From: Calliopsis andreniformis
Taxonomy: Eukaryota; Arthropoda; Insecta; Hymenoptera; Andrenidae
Assembly (NCBI RefSeq): GCF_051401765.1
Contig: NW_027480422.1
Location: forward strand, 24,322,001 to 24,386,000
Direction: 5' to 3'
DNA length: 64,000 bases
Shown: positions 39,121 to 52,170 of the stretch, in pieces
How the letters are laid out: each line of letters opens with the position of its first letter
Position numbering within the stretch: the first letter of the stretch is position 1
Made by a program: the position numbers and the translations under genes
Notes under the pieces: model-generated
Seen by the model: the letters and a program-made list of their open reading frames with translations, nothing else
Databases searched by the model: none
What the model was told of the DNA's origin: nothing

Positions 39121-41143
39121 TTCCGGGCAAGCTAGGCTTCACCATAGGGCGTTGCTCCACCAGATCGAATAGTTAGGGCCTAAGAAGTCAACGCCAGAAG
39201 CATAAAATACGATCTATGTACAACAGTTTTTCCATCGTATAGAATGAATAATTGCAACCAGTGTGCAAGTAATGGTCATTTCTACGTTCCGAGCAACCTA
39301 GGTTTCGCTCCATGGCGTTGCTCCACCACATCGAATAGTTAGGGCCTTAGAAGTCAATGCCAGAAGCATAAAATACAATATAAATACAACAGTTTTTTCA
39401 TCGTATGACAGGAATAATTGCAACAAGCCTGAAGGTAATGGTCATTTCTACGTTTCGGGAAACCTAGGCTTCACTCTAGGGCGTTGCTCCACCAGATCGA
39501 ATAGCTAGGGACTTAGAATTCAACGCCAGAAGAATAAAATACAACATAAGTATAACAGTTCTTCCATCGTATAAAATGTATAATTGCAAGCAGTGTGAAG
39601 GTAATGGTCATTTCTACGTTCCGGGCAACCTAGGCTTCACTCTAGAGCATTGTTCCACCAGATCGAATAGTTAGGTCCTAAGAAGACAACGCCAGAAGCA
39701 TAAAATACAATATAAATACAACAGCTTTTCCATCGTATATAATGTATATTTGCAAACAGTGTGAAGGTAAAGGTCATTTCTACGTTCCGGCAACCTAGGC
39801 TTCACTCTAGGGCGTTGTTCCACCAGATCGAATAGTTAGGGCCTAAGAAGTCAACGCCGGAAGCATAAAATACCATATAAATACAACAGCTTTTCCATCG
39901 TATATAATGTATATTTGCAAACAGAGTGAAAGTAAACGTCATTTCGACGTTCCGGGCAACCTAGGCTTAACTGTAGGGCGTCGCTCCACCAGATCGAATA
40001 GTTAGGGCCTTAGAAGTTAACGCCCGAAGCATGAAATACAAAATAAATAGAACAGTTTTTCCATTGTATGGAACGAATAATTGCAACCAGTGTAAAAGTT
40101 ATGGTCATTTCTACGTTCCGGGCAACCTTGGCTTAACTCCAGGGCGTTGCTCCACCAGATCGAATAGTTAGGGACTTTCAATACAACGCTAGAAGCATAA
40201 AATACAATAAAAATGCAACAGTTTTTCCATTGTATAAGAGGAATAACTGCACCAGTGTGAAAGTACTGGTCATTTCTACGGTCCGGGTAACCTAGGCTTC
40301 ACTCTAGGGCGTTGCTCCACCAGATCGAATAGTTATGGCCTAAGAAGTCAACGCCAGAAGCATAAAATACAATATAAGTACAACAGTGTTTCCCTTGTAT
40401 AACAGGAATAATTGCAACCAGTGTGAAATCTATGGTCATTTCTACGTTCCGGGCAACCTAGGCTTAACTGTAGGGCGTCGCTCCACCAGATCGAATAGTT
40501 AGCGCGTTAGAAGTCAACGCCCGAAGCATGAAATACAAAATAAATAGAACTGTTTTTCCATCGTATAGGACGAATAATTGCAACCAGTGTGAAAGTTATG
40601 GTCATTTCTACGTACCGGGCAACCTTGGCTTAACTCCAGGGCATTGCTCCACCAGATCGAATAGTTAGGGACTTTGAATACAACGCTAGAAGCATAAAAT
40701 ACAACATAAGTATAGCAGTCCTTCCATCGTATAAAATGTATAATTGCAAGCAGTGTGAAGGTAATGGTCATTTCTGCGTTCCGGGCAACCTAGGCTTCAC
40801 TCTGGAGCATTGCTCCACCCGATCGAATAGTTAGGGCCTAAGAAGTCAACGCCAGAAGCATGAAATACAATATAAATACAACAGCTTTTCCATCGTATAT
40901 AATGTATATTTGCACACAGTGTGAAAGTAAAGGTCATTTCTACGTTCCGGGCAACCTAGGCTTAACTGTAGGGCGTCTATCCACCAGATCGAATAGTTAG
41001 GCCGTTAGAAGTTAACGCCCGAAGCATGAAATACAAAATAAATAGAACTGTTTTTCCATCGTATAACAGGAATAATTGCAACAAGAGTGAAGGTGATGGT
41101 CATTTCTACGTTCCGGGCAACCTAGGCTTCACTCTAGGGCGTT
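39121..41143. repeat. Remaining monomers of the second HOR, copy 1
   Basis: A recombinant monomer near 39060-39160 joins TGCACACAGTGTGAAAG to GGGCAAGCTAGGCTTCACCA, two features otherwise found in different monomers. Further on, CGTTCCGGCAACC at about 39779 (one G missing) and CTGCACCAG near 40248 mark 165-bp monomers. The stretch is copied at about 49575-51597. Confidence 0.75.
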
Positions 41144-41475
41144 GGTCCACCAAATCCAATAGCTACGGCCTAAGAAGTCAACGCCAGGAGCACCAAACAC
41201 AAAATAAATACAACAGTTTTTCCATCGTATAAAACGAATAATTGCAACCAGTATGAAGTCTATGGTCATTTCTACGTTCCGGGCAACCTAGGCTTCACTC
41301 TAGGGCGTTGCTCAACCATATCGAATAGCTACGGCCCTAGAAGACAACGCCATAACTACAAAATACAATATAAATACAACAGTCTTTCCATCGTATAAAA
41401 CGGATAATTGCAACCAGTCTGATAGTTATGGTCATTTCTACGTTCCGGGCAAGCTAGGCTTCACCATAGGGCGTT
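41144..41475. repeat. Two-monomer cassette, copy 6
   Basis: Matches 30690-31021 and 51598-51929, each at offset 10,454. It has TAGCTACGGCC in the left monomer where most copies read TAGCTAGGGCC. Confidence 0.85.
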
Positions 41476-41934
41476 GCTCCACCAGATCGAATAGTTAGGG
41501 CCTAAGAAGTCAACGCCAGAAGCATAAAATACGATCTATGTACAACAGTTTTTCCATCGTATAGAATGAATAATTGCAACCAGTGTGCAAGTAATGATCA
41601 TTTCTACGTTCCGAGCAACCTAGGTTTCGCTCCATGGCGTTGCTCCACCACATCGAATAGTTAGGGCCTTAGAAGTCAATGCCAGAAGCATAAAATACAA
41701 TATAAATACAACAGTTTTTTCATCGTATGACAGGAATAATTGCAACAAGCCTGAAGGTAATGGTCATTTCTACGTTTCGGGAAACCTAGGCTTCACTCTA
41801 GGGCGTTGCTCCACCAGATCGAATAGCTAGGGACTGAGAATTCAACGCCAGAAGAATAAAATACAACATAAGTATAACAGTTCTTCCATCGTATAAAATG
41901 TATAATTGCAAGCAGTGTGAAGGTAATGGTCATT

Positions 41935-42266
41935 TCTACGTTCCGGGCAACCTAGGCTTCACTCTAGAGCATTGTTCCACCAGATCGAATAGTTAGGTCC
42001 TAAGAAGACAACGCCAGAAGCATAAAATACAATATAAATACAACAGCTTTTCCATCGTATATAATGTATATTTGCAAGCAGTGTGAAGGTAATGGTCATT
42101 TCTACGTTCCGGGCAACCTAGGCTTCACTCTAGAGCATTGTTCCACCAGATCGAATAGTTAGGTCCTAAGAAGACAACGCCAGAAGCATAAAATACAATA
42201 TAAATACAACAGCTTTTCCATCGTATATAATGTATATTTGCAAACAGTGTGAAGGTAAAGGTCATT
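41935..42266. repeat. Adjacent twin monomers (single-monomer duplication)
   Basis: The stretch from TTCCGGGCAACC near 41941 through AGCATTGTTCCACC and AGTTAGGTCCTAAGAAGACA repeats 166 bp later from 42107. The first monomer's TGCAAGCAGTGTGAAGG suggests the duplication joined two related monomers within the AGTGTGAAGG region. The equivalent place after 31440 has one monomer only. Confidence 0.8.
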
Positions 42267-42300
42267 TCTACGTTCCGGCAACCTAGGCTTCACTCTAGGG

Positions 42301-42829
42301 CGTTTCTCCTCCAGATCGCATAGTTCGGGACCTAGAATTTAACGCCAGAAGCATAAAATACAATAAAAATGCAATAGTTTTTCAATCGTATATTAGGAAT
42401 AATTGCGACCAGTGTGAAAGTACAGGCCATTTCTACGTTCCGGGCAACCTAGGTTTCGCTCTAGGGTGTTGTTCCACCAGATCGAATAGCTAGGGACTTA
42501 GAAGTCAACGCCCGAAGCATAAAATACAAAATAAATACAACAGTTTTACCATTGTATAAAACGAATAATAGCAACCAGTGTTAAAGTTATGGTCATTTCT
42601 ACGTTCCGGGTAACCTAGGCTTAACTACAGGGCGTTGCTCCTCCAGATCTAATGGTTAGGGACTTTGAATACAACGCCAGAAGCATAAAACACAATAAAA
42701 ATGCAACAGTTTTTCCATCGTATAACAGGAATAACTGCAGCCAGTGTGAAGGTAATGGTCTTTTCTACGTTCCGGGCAACCTAGGCTTCACTACAGGGCG
42801 GTTCACCACCAGATCAAGTAGTTAGGGCC
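42301..42829. repeat. Diverged spacer monomers before HOR copy 2
   Basis: About three unusual monomers (CGTTTCTCCTCCAGATCGCA, ATTAGGAATAATTGCGACC, GGCGGTTCACCACCAGATCA) not found within the regular units. The same stretch occurs at 53419-53947 (offset 11,118 bp, 67 monomers), where it again precedes the AACAAGTCAACGCC monomer that starts the HOR. Confidence 0.85.
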
Positions 42830-43079
42830 TAACAAGTCAACGCCAGAAGCATAAAATACAATATAAGTACAACAGTGTTTCCCTTGTATAACAGGAATAA
42901 TTGCAACCAGTGTGAAATCTATGGTCATTTCTACGTTCCGGGCAACCTAGGTTTCACTCTAGGGCGTTGCTCCACCACATCGAATAGTTAGGGCCTTAGA
43001 AGTCAAGGCCAGAAGCCTAAAATACAACCCAAGTACAACAGTTTTACCATCGTATAAAATGAATAATCGCAAACAGTGT

Positions 43080-45402
43080 GAAGGTAATGGCCATTACTAC
43101 GTCCCGGGCAACCTAGGCTTCACTCTAGGGCGTTGCTCCACCAGACCGAATAGTCAGCGACTTGCGAGTCAACTCCCGAAGCATAAAATACAAAATAAAT
43201 AGAACAGTTTTTCCATTGTATAGAACGAATAATTTCAACCAGTGTAAAAGTTATGGTCATTTCTACTACCCGGCAACCTTGGCTTAACTCCAGGCTGTTG
43301 CTCCACCAGATCGAATAGTTAGGGACTTTGAACACAACGCCAGAGGCATAAAATACAATAAAAATGCAACAGTTTTTCCATTGTATAACAGGAATAACTG
43401 CAACCAGTGTGCAAGTAATGGTCATTTCTACGTTCCGAGCAACCTAGGTTTCGCTCCATGGCGTTGCTCCACCACATCGAATAGTTAGGGCCTTAGAAGT
43501 CAATGCCAGAAGCATAAAATACAATATAAATACGACAGTTTTTTCATCGTATAACAGGAATAATTGCAACAAGCCTGAAGGTAATGGTCATTTCTACGTT
43601 TCGGGTAACCTAGGCTTCACTCTAGGGCGTTGCTCCACCAGATCGAATAGCTATGGACTTAGAATTCAACGCCAGAAGAATAAAATACAACATAAGTATA
43701 ACAGTTCTTCCATTGTATAAAATGTATAATTGCAAGCAGTGTGAAGGTAATGGTCATTTCTACGTTCCGGGCAACCTAGGCTTCACTCTAGAGCATTGCT
43801 CCACCAGATCGAATAGTTAGGGCCTAAGAAGTCAACGCCAGAAGCATAAAATACAATATAAATACAACAGCTTTTCCATCGTATATAATGTATATTTGCA
43901 AACAGTGTGAAAGTAAAGGTCATTTCTACGTTCCGGGCAACCTAGGCTTAACTGTAGGGCGTCGCTCCACCAGATCGAATAGTTACGGCGTTAGAAGTCA
44001 ACGCCCGAAGCATGAAATACAAAATAAATAGAACTGTTTTTCCATCGTATAGGACGAATAATTGCAACCAGTGTGAAAGTTATGGTCATTTCTACGTACC
44101 GGGCAACCTTGGCTTAACTCCAGGGCATTGCTCCACCAGATCGAATAGTTAGGGACTTTGAATACAACGCTAGAAGCATAAAATACAACATAAGTATAGC
44201 AGTCCTTCCATCGTATAAAATGTATAATTGCAAGCAGTGTGAAGGTAATGGCCATTACTACGTCCCGGGCAACCTAGGCTTCACTCTAGGGCGTTGCTCC
44301 ACCAGACCGAATAGTCAGCGACTTGCGAGTCAACTCCCGAAGCATAAAATACAAAATAAATAGAACAGTTTTTCTATTGTATAGAACGAATAATTTCAAC
44401 CAGTGTAAAAGTTATGGTCATTTCTACTATCCGGGCAACCTTGGCTTAACTCCAGGCTGTTGCTCCACCAGATCGAATAGTTAGGGACTTTGAACACAAC
44501 GCCAGAGGCATAAAATACAATAAAAATGCAACAGTTTTTCCATTGTATAACAGGAATAACTGCAACCAGTGTGCAAGTAATGGTCATTTCTACGTTCCGA
44601 GCAACCTAGGTTTCGCTCCATGGCGTTGCTCCACCACATCGAATAGTTAGGGCCTTAGAAGTCAATGCCAGAAGCATAAAATACAATATAAATACGACAG
44701 TTTTTTCATCGTATAACAGGAATAATTGCAACAAGCCTGAAGGTAATGGTCATTTCTACGTTTCGGGTAACCTAGGCTTCACTCTAGGGCGTTGCTCCAC
44801 CAGATCGAATAGCTATGGACTTAGAATTCAACGCCAGAAGAATAAAATACAACATAAGTATAACAGTTCTTCCATTGTATAAAATGTATAATTGCAAGCA
44901 GTGTGAAGGTAATGGTCATTTCTACGTTCCGGGCAACCTAGGCTTCACTCTAGTGCATTGCTCCACCAGATCGAATAGTTAGGGCCTAAGAAGTCAACGC
45001 CAGAAGCATAAAATACAATATAAATACAACAGCTTTTCCATCGTATATAATGTATATTTGCAAACAGTGTGAAAGTAAAGGTCATTTCTACGTTCCGGGC
45101 AACCTAGGCTTAACTGTAGGGCGTCGCTCCACCAGATCGAATAGTTACGGCGTTAGAAGTCAACGCCCGAAGCATGAAATACAAAATAAATAGAACTGTT
45201 TTTCCATCGTATAGGACGAATAATTGCAACCAGTGTGAAAGTTATGGTCATTTCTACGTACCGGGCAACCTTGGCTTAACTCCAGGGCATTGCTCCACCA
45301 GATCGAATAGTTAGGGACTTTGAATACAACGCTAGAAGCATAAAATACAACATAAGTATAGCAGTCCTTCCATCGTATAAAATGTATAATTGCAAGCAGT
45401 GT
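43080..45402. repeat. 7-mer HOR duplicate pair in HOR copy 2
   Basis: Units 43080-44240 (1,161 bp because of the one-base loss near 43270) and 44241-45402 (1,162 bp). They are the copies of 32459-34782, so the 7-mer duplication is older than the 10.6-kb one. Confidence 0.87.
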
Positions 45403-45789
45403 GAAGGTAATGGTCATTTCTGCGTTCCGGGCAACCTAGGCTTCACTCTGGAGCATTGCTCCACCCGATCGAATAGTTAGGGCCTAAGAAGTCAACGCCA
45501 GAAGCATGAAATACAATATAAATACAACAGCTTTTCCATCGTATATAATGTATATTTGCACACAGTGTGAAAGTAAAGGTCATTTCTACGTTCCGGGCAA
45601 CCTAGGCTTAACTGTAGGGCGTCTATCCACCAGATCGAATAGTTAGGCCGTTAGAAGTTAACGCCCGAAGCATGAAATACAAAATAAATAGAACTGTTTT
45701 TCCATCGTATAACAGGAATAATTGCAACAAGAGTGAAGGTGATGGTCATTTCTACGTTCCGGGCAACCTAGGCTTCACTCTAGGGCGTT

Positions 45790-46121
45790 GGTCCACCAAA
45801 TCCAATAGCTAGGGCCTAAGAAGTCAACGCCAGGAGCACCAAACACAAAATAAATACAACAGTTTTTCCATCGTATAAAACGAATAATTGCAACCAGTAT
45901 GAAGTCTATGGTCATTTCTACGTTCCGGGCAACCTAGGCTTCACTCTAGGGCGTTGCTCAACCATATCGAATAGCTACGGCCCTAGAAGACAACGCCATA
46001 ACTACAAAATACAATATAAATACAACAGTCTTTCCATCGTATAAAACGGATAATTGCAACCAGTCTGATAGTTATGGTCATTTCTACGTTCCGGGCAAGC
46101 TAGGCTTCACCATAGGGCGTT
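45790..46121. repeat. Two-monomer cassette, copy 7
   Basis: Copy of 35170-35501 at offset 10,620, common form. Confidence 0.85.
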
Positions 46122-47080
46122 GCTCCACCAGATCGAATAGTTAGGGCCTAAGAAGTCAACGCCAGAAGCATAAAATACGATCTATGTACAACAGTTTTTC
46201 CATCGTATAGAATGAATAATTGCAACCAGTGTGCAAGTAATGGTCATTTCTACGTTCCGAGCAACCTAGGTTTCGCTCTATAGCGCTGCTCCACCAGATC
46301 GAATAGTTAGGACCTAAGAAGTCAACGCCAGAAGCATAAAATACAATATAAGTACAACAGTTTTTCCGTCGTATAGAATGAATAGTTGCAACCAGTGAGA
46401 AAGTAATGGTCATTTCTACGTTCCGAGCAACCTAGGTTTCGCTCTATGGCGTTGCTCCACCACATCGAAAAGTTAGGGCCTTAGAAGTCAATGCCAGAAG
46501 CATAAAATAGAAGATAAATACAACAGTTTTTTCATCGTATAACAGGAATAATTGCAACAAGCCTGAAGTTAATGGACATTTCTACGTTTCGGGTAAACTA
46601 GGCTTCACTCTACGGCGTTGCTCTAACAGATCGAATAGCTAGGGACTTAGAATTCAACGCCAGAAGAATAAAATACAGCATAAGTATAACAGTTCCTCCA
46701 TCGTATAAAATGTATAATTGCAAGCAGTGTGAAGGTAATGGTCATTTCTACGTTCCGGGCAACCTAGGCTTCACTCTAGAGCATTGCTCCAACAGATCGA
46801 ATAGCTAGGGCCTAAGAAGACAACGCCAGAAGCATAAAATACAATATAAATACAACAGCTTTTCCATCGTATATGGTGTATATTTGCAACCAGTGTGAAA
46901 GTTATGGTCATTTCTACGGTCCGGGTAACCTAGGCTTGACTCTAGGGCGTTGCTCCACCAGACCGAATAGTCAGGGCCTAAGAAGTCAACGCCAGAAGCA
47001 TAAAATACAATATAAATACAACAGTTTTTCCCTTCTATAACAGGAATAATTGCAACCAGGGTGAAAGCTATGGTCATTTC

Positions 47081-47090
47081 TACGTTCCTT
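47081..47090. other. One-monomer deletion junction
   Basis: Copy 1 reads TACGTTCTGGGC at 36461 and, one monomer later, ATGTTCCTTGCAACCGAGG at about 36629. Copy 2 reads TACGTTCCTTGCAACCGAGG, fusing the two inside GTTC. Exactly 166 bp are lost and the register is kept. The offset between copies falls from 10,620 to 10,454 at this point. Confidence 0.88.
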
Positions 47091-50000
47091 GCAACCGAGG
47101 CTTCACTCTAGGGCGTTGCTCCACCAGATCGAATAGTTAGGGCCTAAGAAGTCAACGCCAGAAGCATAAAATACAATATAAATACAACTCTGTTTCCCTT
47201 GTATAACAGGAATAATTGCAACCAGTGTGAAGGCTATGGTCATTTCTACGTTCCGGGCAACCTAGGTTTCACTCTAGGGCGTTGCTCCACCACATCGCAT
47301 AGTTAGGGCCTTAGAAGTCAAGTCCAGAAGCATAAAATACAATAAAAATGCAACAGTTTTTCCATTGTATAACAGGAATAACTGCAACCAGTGTGAAAGT
47401 ACTGGTCATTTCTACGTTCCGGGTAGCCTAGGCTTCACTCCAGGGCGTTGCTCCACCAGATCGAATAGCTAGGGACTTAGAATTCAACGCCAGAAGAATA
47501 AAATACAACTTAAGTACAACAGCTTTGCCATCGCATAAAATGAATAGTCGCAAACAGTGTGAAGGTAATGGCCATTACTACGTCCCGGGCAACCTAGGTT
47601 TCGCTCTATGGCGCTGCTCCACCAGATCGAATAGTTAGGACCTAAGAAGTCAACGCCAGAAGCATAAAATACAATATAAGTACAACAGTTTTTCCGTCGT
47701 ATAGAATGAATAGTTGCAACCAGTGAGAAAGTAATGGTCATTACTACGTTCCGAGCAACCTAGGTTTCGCTCTATGGCGTTGCTCCACCACATCGAAAAG
47801 TTAGGGCCTTAGAAGTCAATGCCAGAAGCATAAAATAGAAGATAAATACAACAGTTTTTTCATCGTATAACAGGAATAATTGCAACAAGCCTGAAGTTAA
47901 TGGACATTTCTACGTTTCCGGTAAACTAGGCTTCACTCTACGGCGTTGCTCTAACAGATCGAATAGCTAGGGACTTAGAATTCAACGCCAGACGAATAAA
48001 ATACAGCATAAGTATAACAGTTCCTCCATCGTATAAAATGTATAATTGCAAGCAGTGTGAAGGTAATGGTCATTTCTACGTTCCGGGCAACCTAGGCTTC
48101 ACTCTAGAGCATTGCACCAACAGATCGAATAGCTAGGGCCTAAGAAGACAACGCCAGAAGCATAAAATACAATATAAATACAACAGCTTTTCCATCGTAT
48201 ATGGTGTATATTTGCAACCAGTGTGAAAGTTATGGTCATTTCTACGTTCCGGGCAACCTTGGCTTAACTCCAGGGCGTTGCTCCACCAGATCGAATAGTT
48301 AGGGACTGTGAATACAACGCTAGAAGCATAATATACAATAAAAATGCAACAGTTTTTCAATTGTATAACAGGAATAACTGCAACCAGTGTGAAAGTACTG
48401 CTCATTTCTACGGTCCGGGTAACCTAGGCTTGACTCTAGGGCGTTGCTCCACCAGACCGAATAGTCAGGGCCTAAGAAGTCAACGCCAGAAGCATAAAAT
48501 ACAATATAAATACAACAGTTTTTCCCTTGTATAACAGGAATAATTGCAACCAGTGTGAAATCTATGGTCATTTCTACGTTCCGGGCAACCTAGGTTTCAC
48601 TCTAGGGCGTTGCTCCACCACATCGAATAGTTAGGGCCTTAGAAGTCAAGGCCAGAAGCCTAAAATACAACCCAAGTACAACAGTTTTACCATCGTATAA
48701 AATGAATAATCGCAAACAGTGTGAAGGTAATGGCCATTACTACGTCCCGGGCAACCTAGGCTTCACTCTAGGGCGTTGCTCCACCAGACCGAATAGTCAG
48801 CGACTTGCGAGTCAACTCCCGAAGCATAAAATACAAAATAAATAGAACAGTTTTTCCATTGTATAGAACGAATAATTTCAACCAGTGTAAAAGTTATGGT
48901 CATTTCTACTATCCGGGCACCCTTGGCTTAACTCCAGGCTGTTGCTCCACCAGATCGAATAGTTAGGGACTTTGAACACAACGCCAGAGGCATAAAATAC
49001 AATAAAAATGCAACAGTTTTTCCATTGTATAACAGGAATAACTGCAACCAGTGTGCAAGTAATGGTCATTTCTACGTTCCGAGCAACCTAGGTTTCGCTC
49101 CATGGCGTTGCTCCACCACATCGAATAGTTAGGGCCTTAGAAGTCAATGCCAGAAGCATAAAATACAATATAAATACGACAGTTTTTTCATCGTATAACA
49201 GGAATAATTGCAACAAGCCTGAAGGTAATGGTCATTTCTACGTTTCGGGTAACCTAGGCTTCACTCTAGGGCGTTGCTCCACCAGATCGAATAGCTATGG
49301 ACTTAGAATTCAACGCCAGAAGAATAAAATACAACATAAGTATAACAGTTCTTCCATTGTATAAAATGTATAATTGCAAGCAGTGTGAAGGTAATGGTCA
49401 TTTCTGCGTTCCGGGCAACCTAGGCTTCACTCTGGAGCATTGCTCCACCCGATCGAATAGTTAGGGCCTAAGAAGTCAACGCCAGAAGCATGAAATACAA
49501 TATAAATACAACAGCTTTTCCATCGTATATAATGTATATTTGCACACAGTGTGAAAGTAAAGGTCATTTCTACGTTCCGGGCAAGCTAGACTTCACCATA
49601 GGGCGTTGCTCCACCAGATCGAATAGTTAGGGCCTAAGAAGTCAACGCCAGAAGCATAAAATACGATCTATGTACAACAGTTTTTCCATCGTATAGAATG
49701 AATAATTGCAACCAGTGTGCAAGTAATGGTCATTTCTACGTTCCGAGCAACCTAGGTTTCGCTCCATGGCGTTGCTCCACCACATCGAATAGTTAGGGCC
49801 TTAGAAGTCAATGCCAGAAGCATAAAATACAATATAAATACAACAGTTTTTTCATCGTATGACAGGAATAATTGCAACAAGCCTGAAGGTAATGGTCATT
49901 TCTACGTTTCGGGAAACCTAGGCTTCACTCTAGGGCGTTGCTCCACCAGATCGAATAGCTAGGGACTTAGAATTCAACGCCAGAAGAATAAAATACAACA

Positions 50001-51597
50001 TAAGTATAACAGTTCTTCCATCGTATAAAATGTATAATTGCAAGCAGTGTGAAGGTAATGGTCATTTCTACGTTCCGGGCAACCTAGGCTTCACTCTAGA
50101 GCATTGTTCCACCAGATCGAATAGTTAGGTCCTAAGAAGACAACGCCAGAAGCATAAAATACAATATAAATACAACAGCTTTTCCATCGTATATAATGTA
50201 TATTTGCAAACAGTGTGAAGGTAAAGGTCATTTCTACGTTCCGGCAACCTAGGCTTCACTCTAGGGCGTTGTTCCACCAGATCGAATAGTTAGGGCCTAA
50301 GAAGTCAACGCCGGAAGCATAAAATACCATATAAATACAACAGCTTTTCCATCGTATATAATGTATATTTGCAAACAGTGTGAAAGTAAACGTCATTTCG
50401 ACGTTCCGGGCAGCCTAGGCTTAACTGTAGGGCGTCGCTCCACCAGATCGAATAGTTAGGGCCTTAGAAGTTAACGCCCGAAGCATGAAATACAAAATAA
50501 ATAGAACAGTTTTTCCATTGTATGGAACGAATAATTGCAAGCAGTGTAAAAGTTATGGTCATTTCTACGTTCCGGGCAACCTTGGCTTAACTCCAGGGCG
50601 TTGCTCCACCAGATCGAATAGTTAGGGACTTTCAATACAACGCTAGAAGCATAAAATACAATAAAAATGCAACAGTTTTTCCATTGTATAAGAGGAATAA
50701 CTGCACCAGTGTGAAAGTACTGGTCATTTCTACGGTCCGGGTAACCTAGGCTTCACTCTAGGGCGTTGCTCCACCAGATCGAATAGTTATGGCCTAAGAA
50801 GTCAACGCCAGAAGCATAAAATACAATATAAGTACAACAGTGTTTCCCTTGTATAACAGGAATAATTGCAACCAGTGTGAAATCTATGGTCATTTCTACG
50901 TTCCGGGCAACCTAGGCTTAACTGTAGGGCGTCGCTCCACCAGATCGAATAGTTAGCGCGTTAGAAGTCAACGCCCGAAGCATGAAATACAAAATAAATA
51001 GAACTGTTTTTCCATCGTATAGGACGAATAATTGCAACCAGTGTGAAAGTTATGGTCATTTCTACGTACCGGGCAACCTTGGCTTAACTCCAGGGCATTG
51101 CTCCACCAGATCGAATAGTTAGGGACTTTGAATACAACGCTAGAAGCATAAAATACAACATAAGTATAGCAGTCCTTCCATCGTATAAAATGTATAATTG
51201 CAAGCAGTGTGAAGGTAATGGTCATTTCTGCGTTCCGGGCAACCTAGGCTTCACTCTGGAGCATTGCTCCACCCGATCGAATAGTTAGGGCCTAAGAAGT
51301 CAACGCCAGAAGCATGAAATACAATATAAATACAACAGCTTTTCCATCGTATATAATGTATATTTGCACACAGTGTGAAAGTAAAGGTCATTTCTACGTT
51401 CCGGGCAACCTAGGCTTAACTGTAGGGCGTCTATCCACCAGATCGAATAGTTAGGCCGTTAGAAGTTAACGCCCGAAGCATGAAATACAAAATAAATAGA
51501 ACTGTTTTTCCATCGTATAACAGGAATAATTGCAACAAGAGTGAAGGTGATGGTCATTTCTACGTTCCGGGCAACCTAGGCTTCACTCTAGGGCGTT

Positions 51598-51929
51598 GGT
51601 CCACCAAATCCAATAGCTAGGGCCTAAGAAGTCAACGCCAGGAGCACCAAACACAAAATAAATACAACAGTTTTTCCATCGTATAAAACGAATAATTGCA
51701 ACCAGTATGAAGTCTATGGTCATTTCTACGTTCCGGGCAACCTAGGCTTCACTCTAGGGCGTTGCTCAACCATATCGAATAGCTACGGCCCTAGAAGACA
51801 ACGCCATAACTACAAAATACAATATAAATACAACAGTCTTTCCATCGTATAAAACGGATAATTGCAACCAGTCTGATAGTTATGGTCATTTCTACGTTCC
51901 GGGCAAGCTAGGCTTCACCATAGGGCGTT
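51598..51929. repeat. Two-monomer cassette, copy 8
   Basis: Copy of 41144-41475 at offset 10,454, with TAGCTAGGGCC restored in the left monomer. Confidence 0.85.
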
Positions 51930-52170
51930 GCTCCACCAGATCGAATAGTTAGGGCCTAAGAAGTCAACGCCAGAAGCATAAAATACGATCTATGTACAAC
52001 AGTTTTTCCATCGTATAGAATGAATAATTGCAACCAGTGTGCAAGTAATGGTCATTTCTACGTTCCGAGCAACCTAGGTTTCGCTCCATGGCGTTGCTCC
52101 ACCACATCGAATAGTTAGGGCCTTAGAAGTCAATGCCAGAAGCATAAAATACAATATAAATACAACAGTT

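Larger units (their letters stand above)
32209..42300. repeat. Second long HOR family, copy 1 (~10.1 kb)
   Basis: Matches copy 2 from 42830 at offset 10,621. The offset falls to 10,620 after a one-base loss in copy 2 near 43270, then to 10,454 after a one-monomer deletion at 47081-47090. Checked at 33378/43998, 36185/46805, 37030/47484 and 41144/51598. The right part (40450-42300) also matches 29996-31682, so the unit itself contains older segmental repeats. No gene was seen. Confidence 0.87.
42830..52170. repeat. Second long HOR family, copy 2
   Basis: Follows copy 1 in the same monomer order to about 52170, where TTTTTCCACTGTATAATATG replaces the expected TTTTTTCATCGTATGACAGG (41716 in copy 1). 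It differs by a one-base loss near 43270 (CTACCCGGCAACC against CTATCCGGGCAACC), a missing monomer at 47081-47090, and scattered substitutions. Confidence 0.87.

Noticed and set aside
43120..43425. A 101-residue minus-strand frame that looks like a fusion of two repeated frames.
   Set aside because: It arises from a one-base loss near 43270, private to this HOR copy, that joins two satellite frames.
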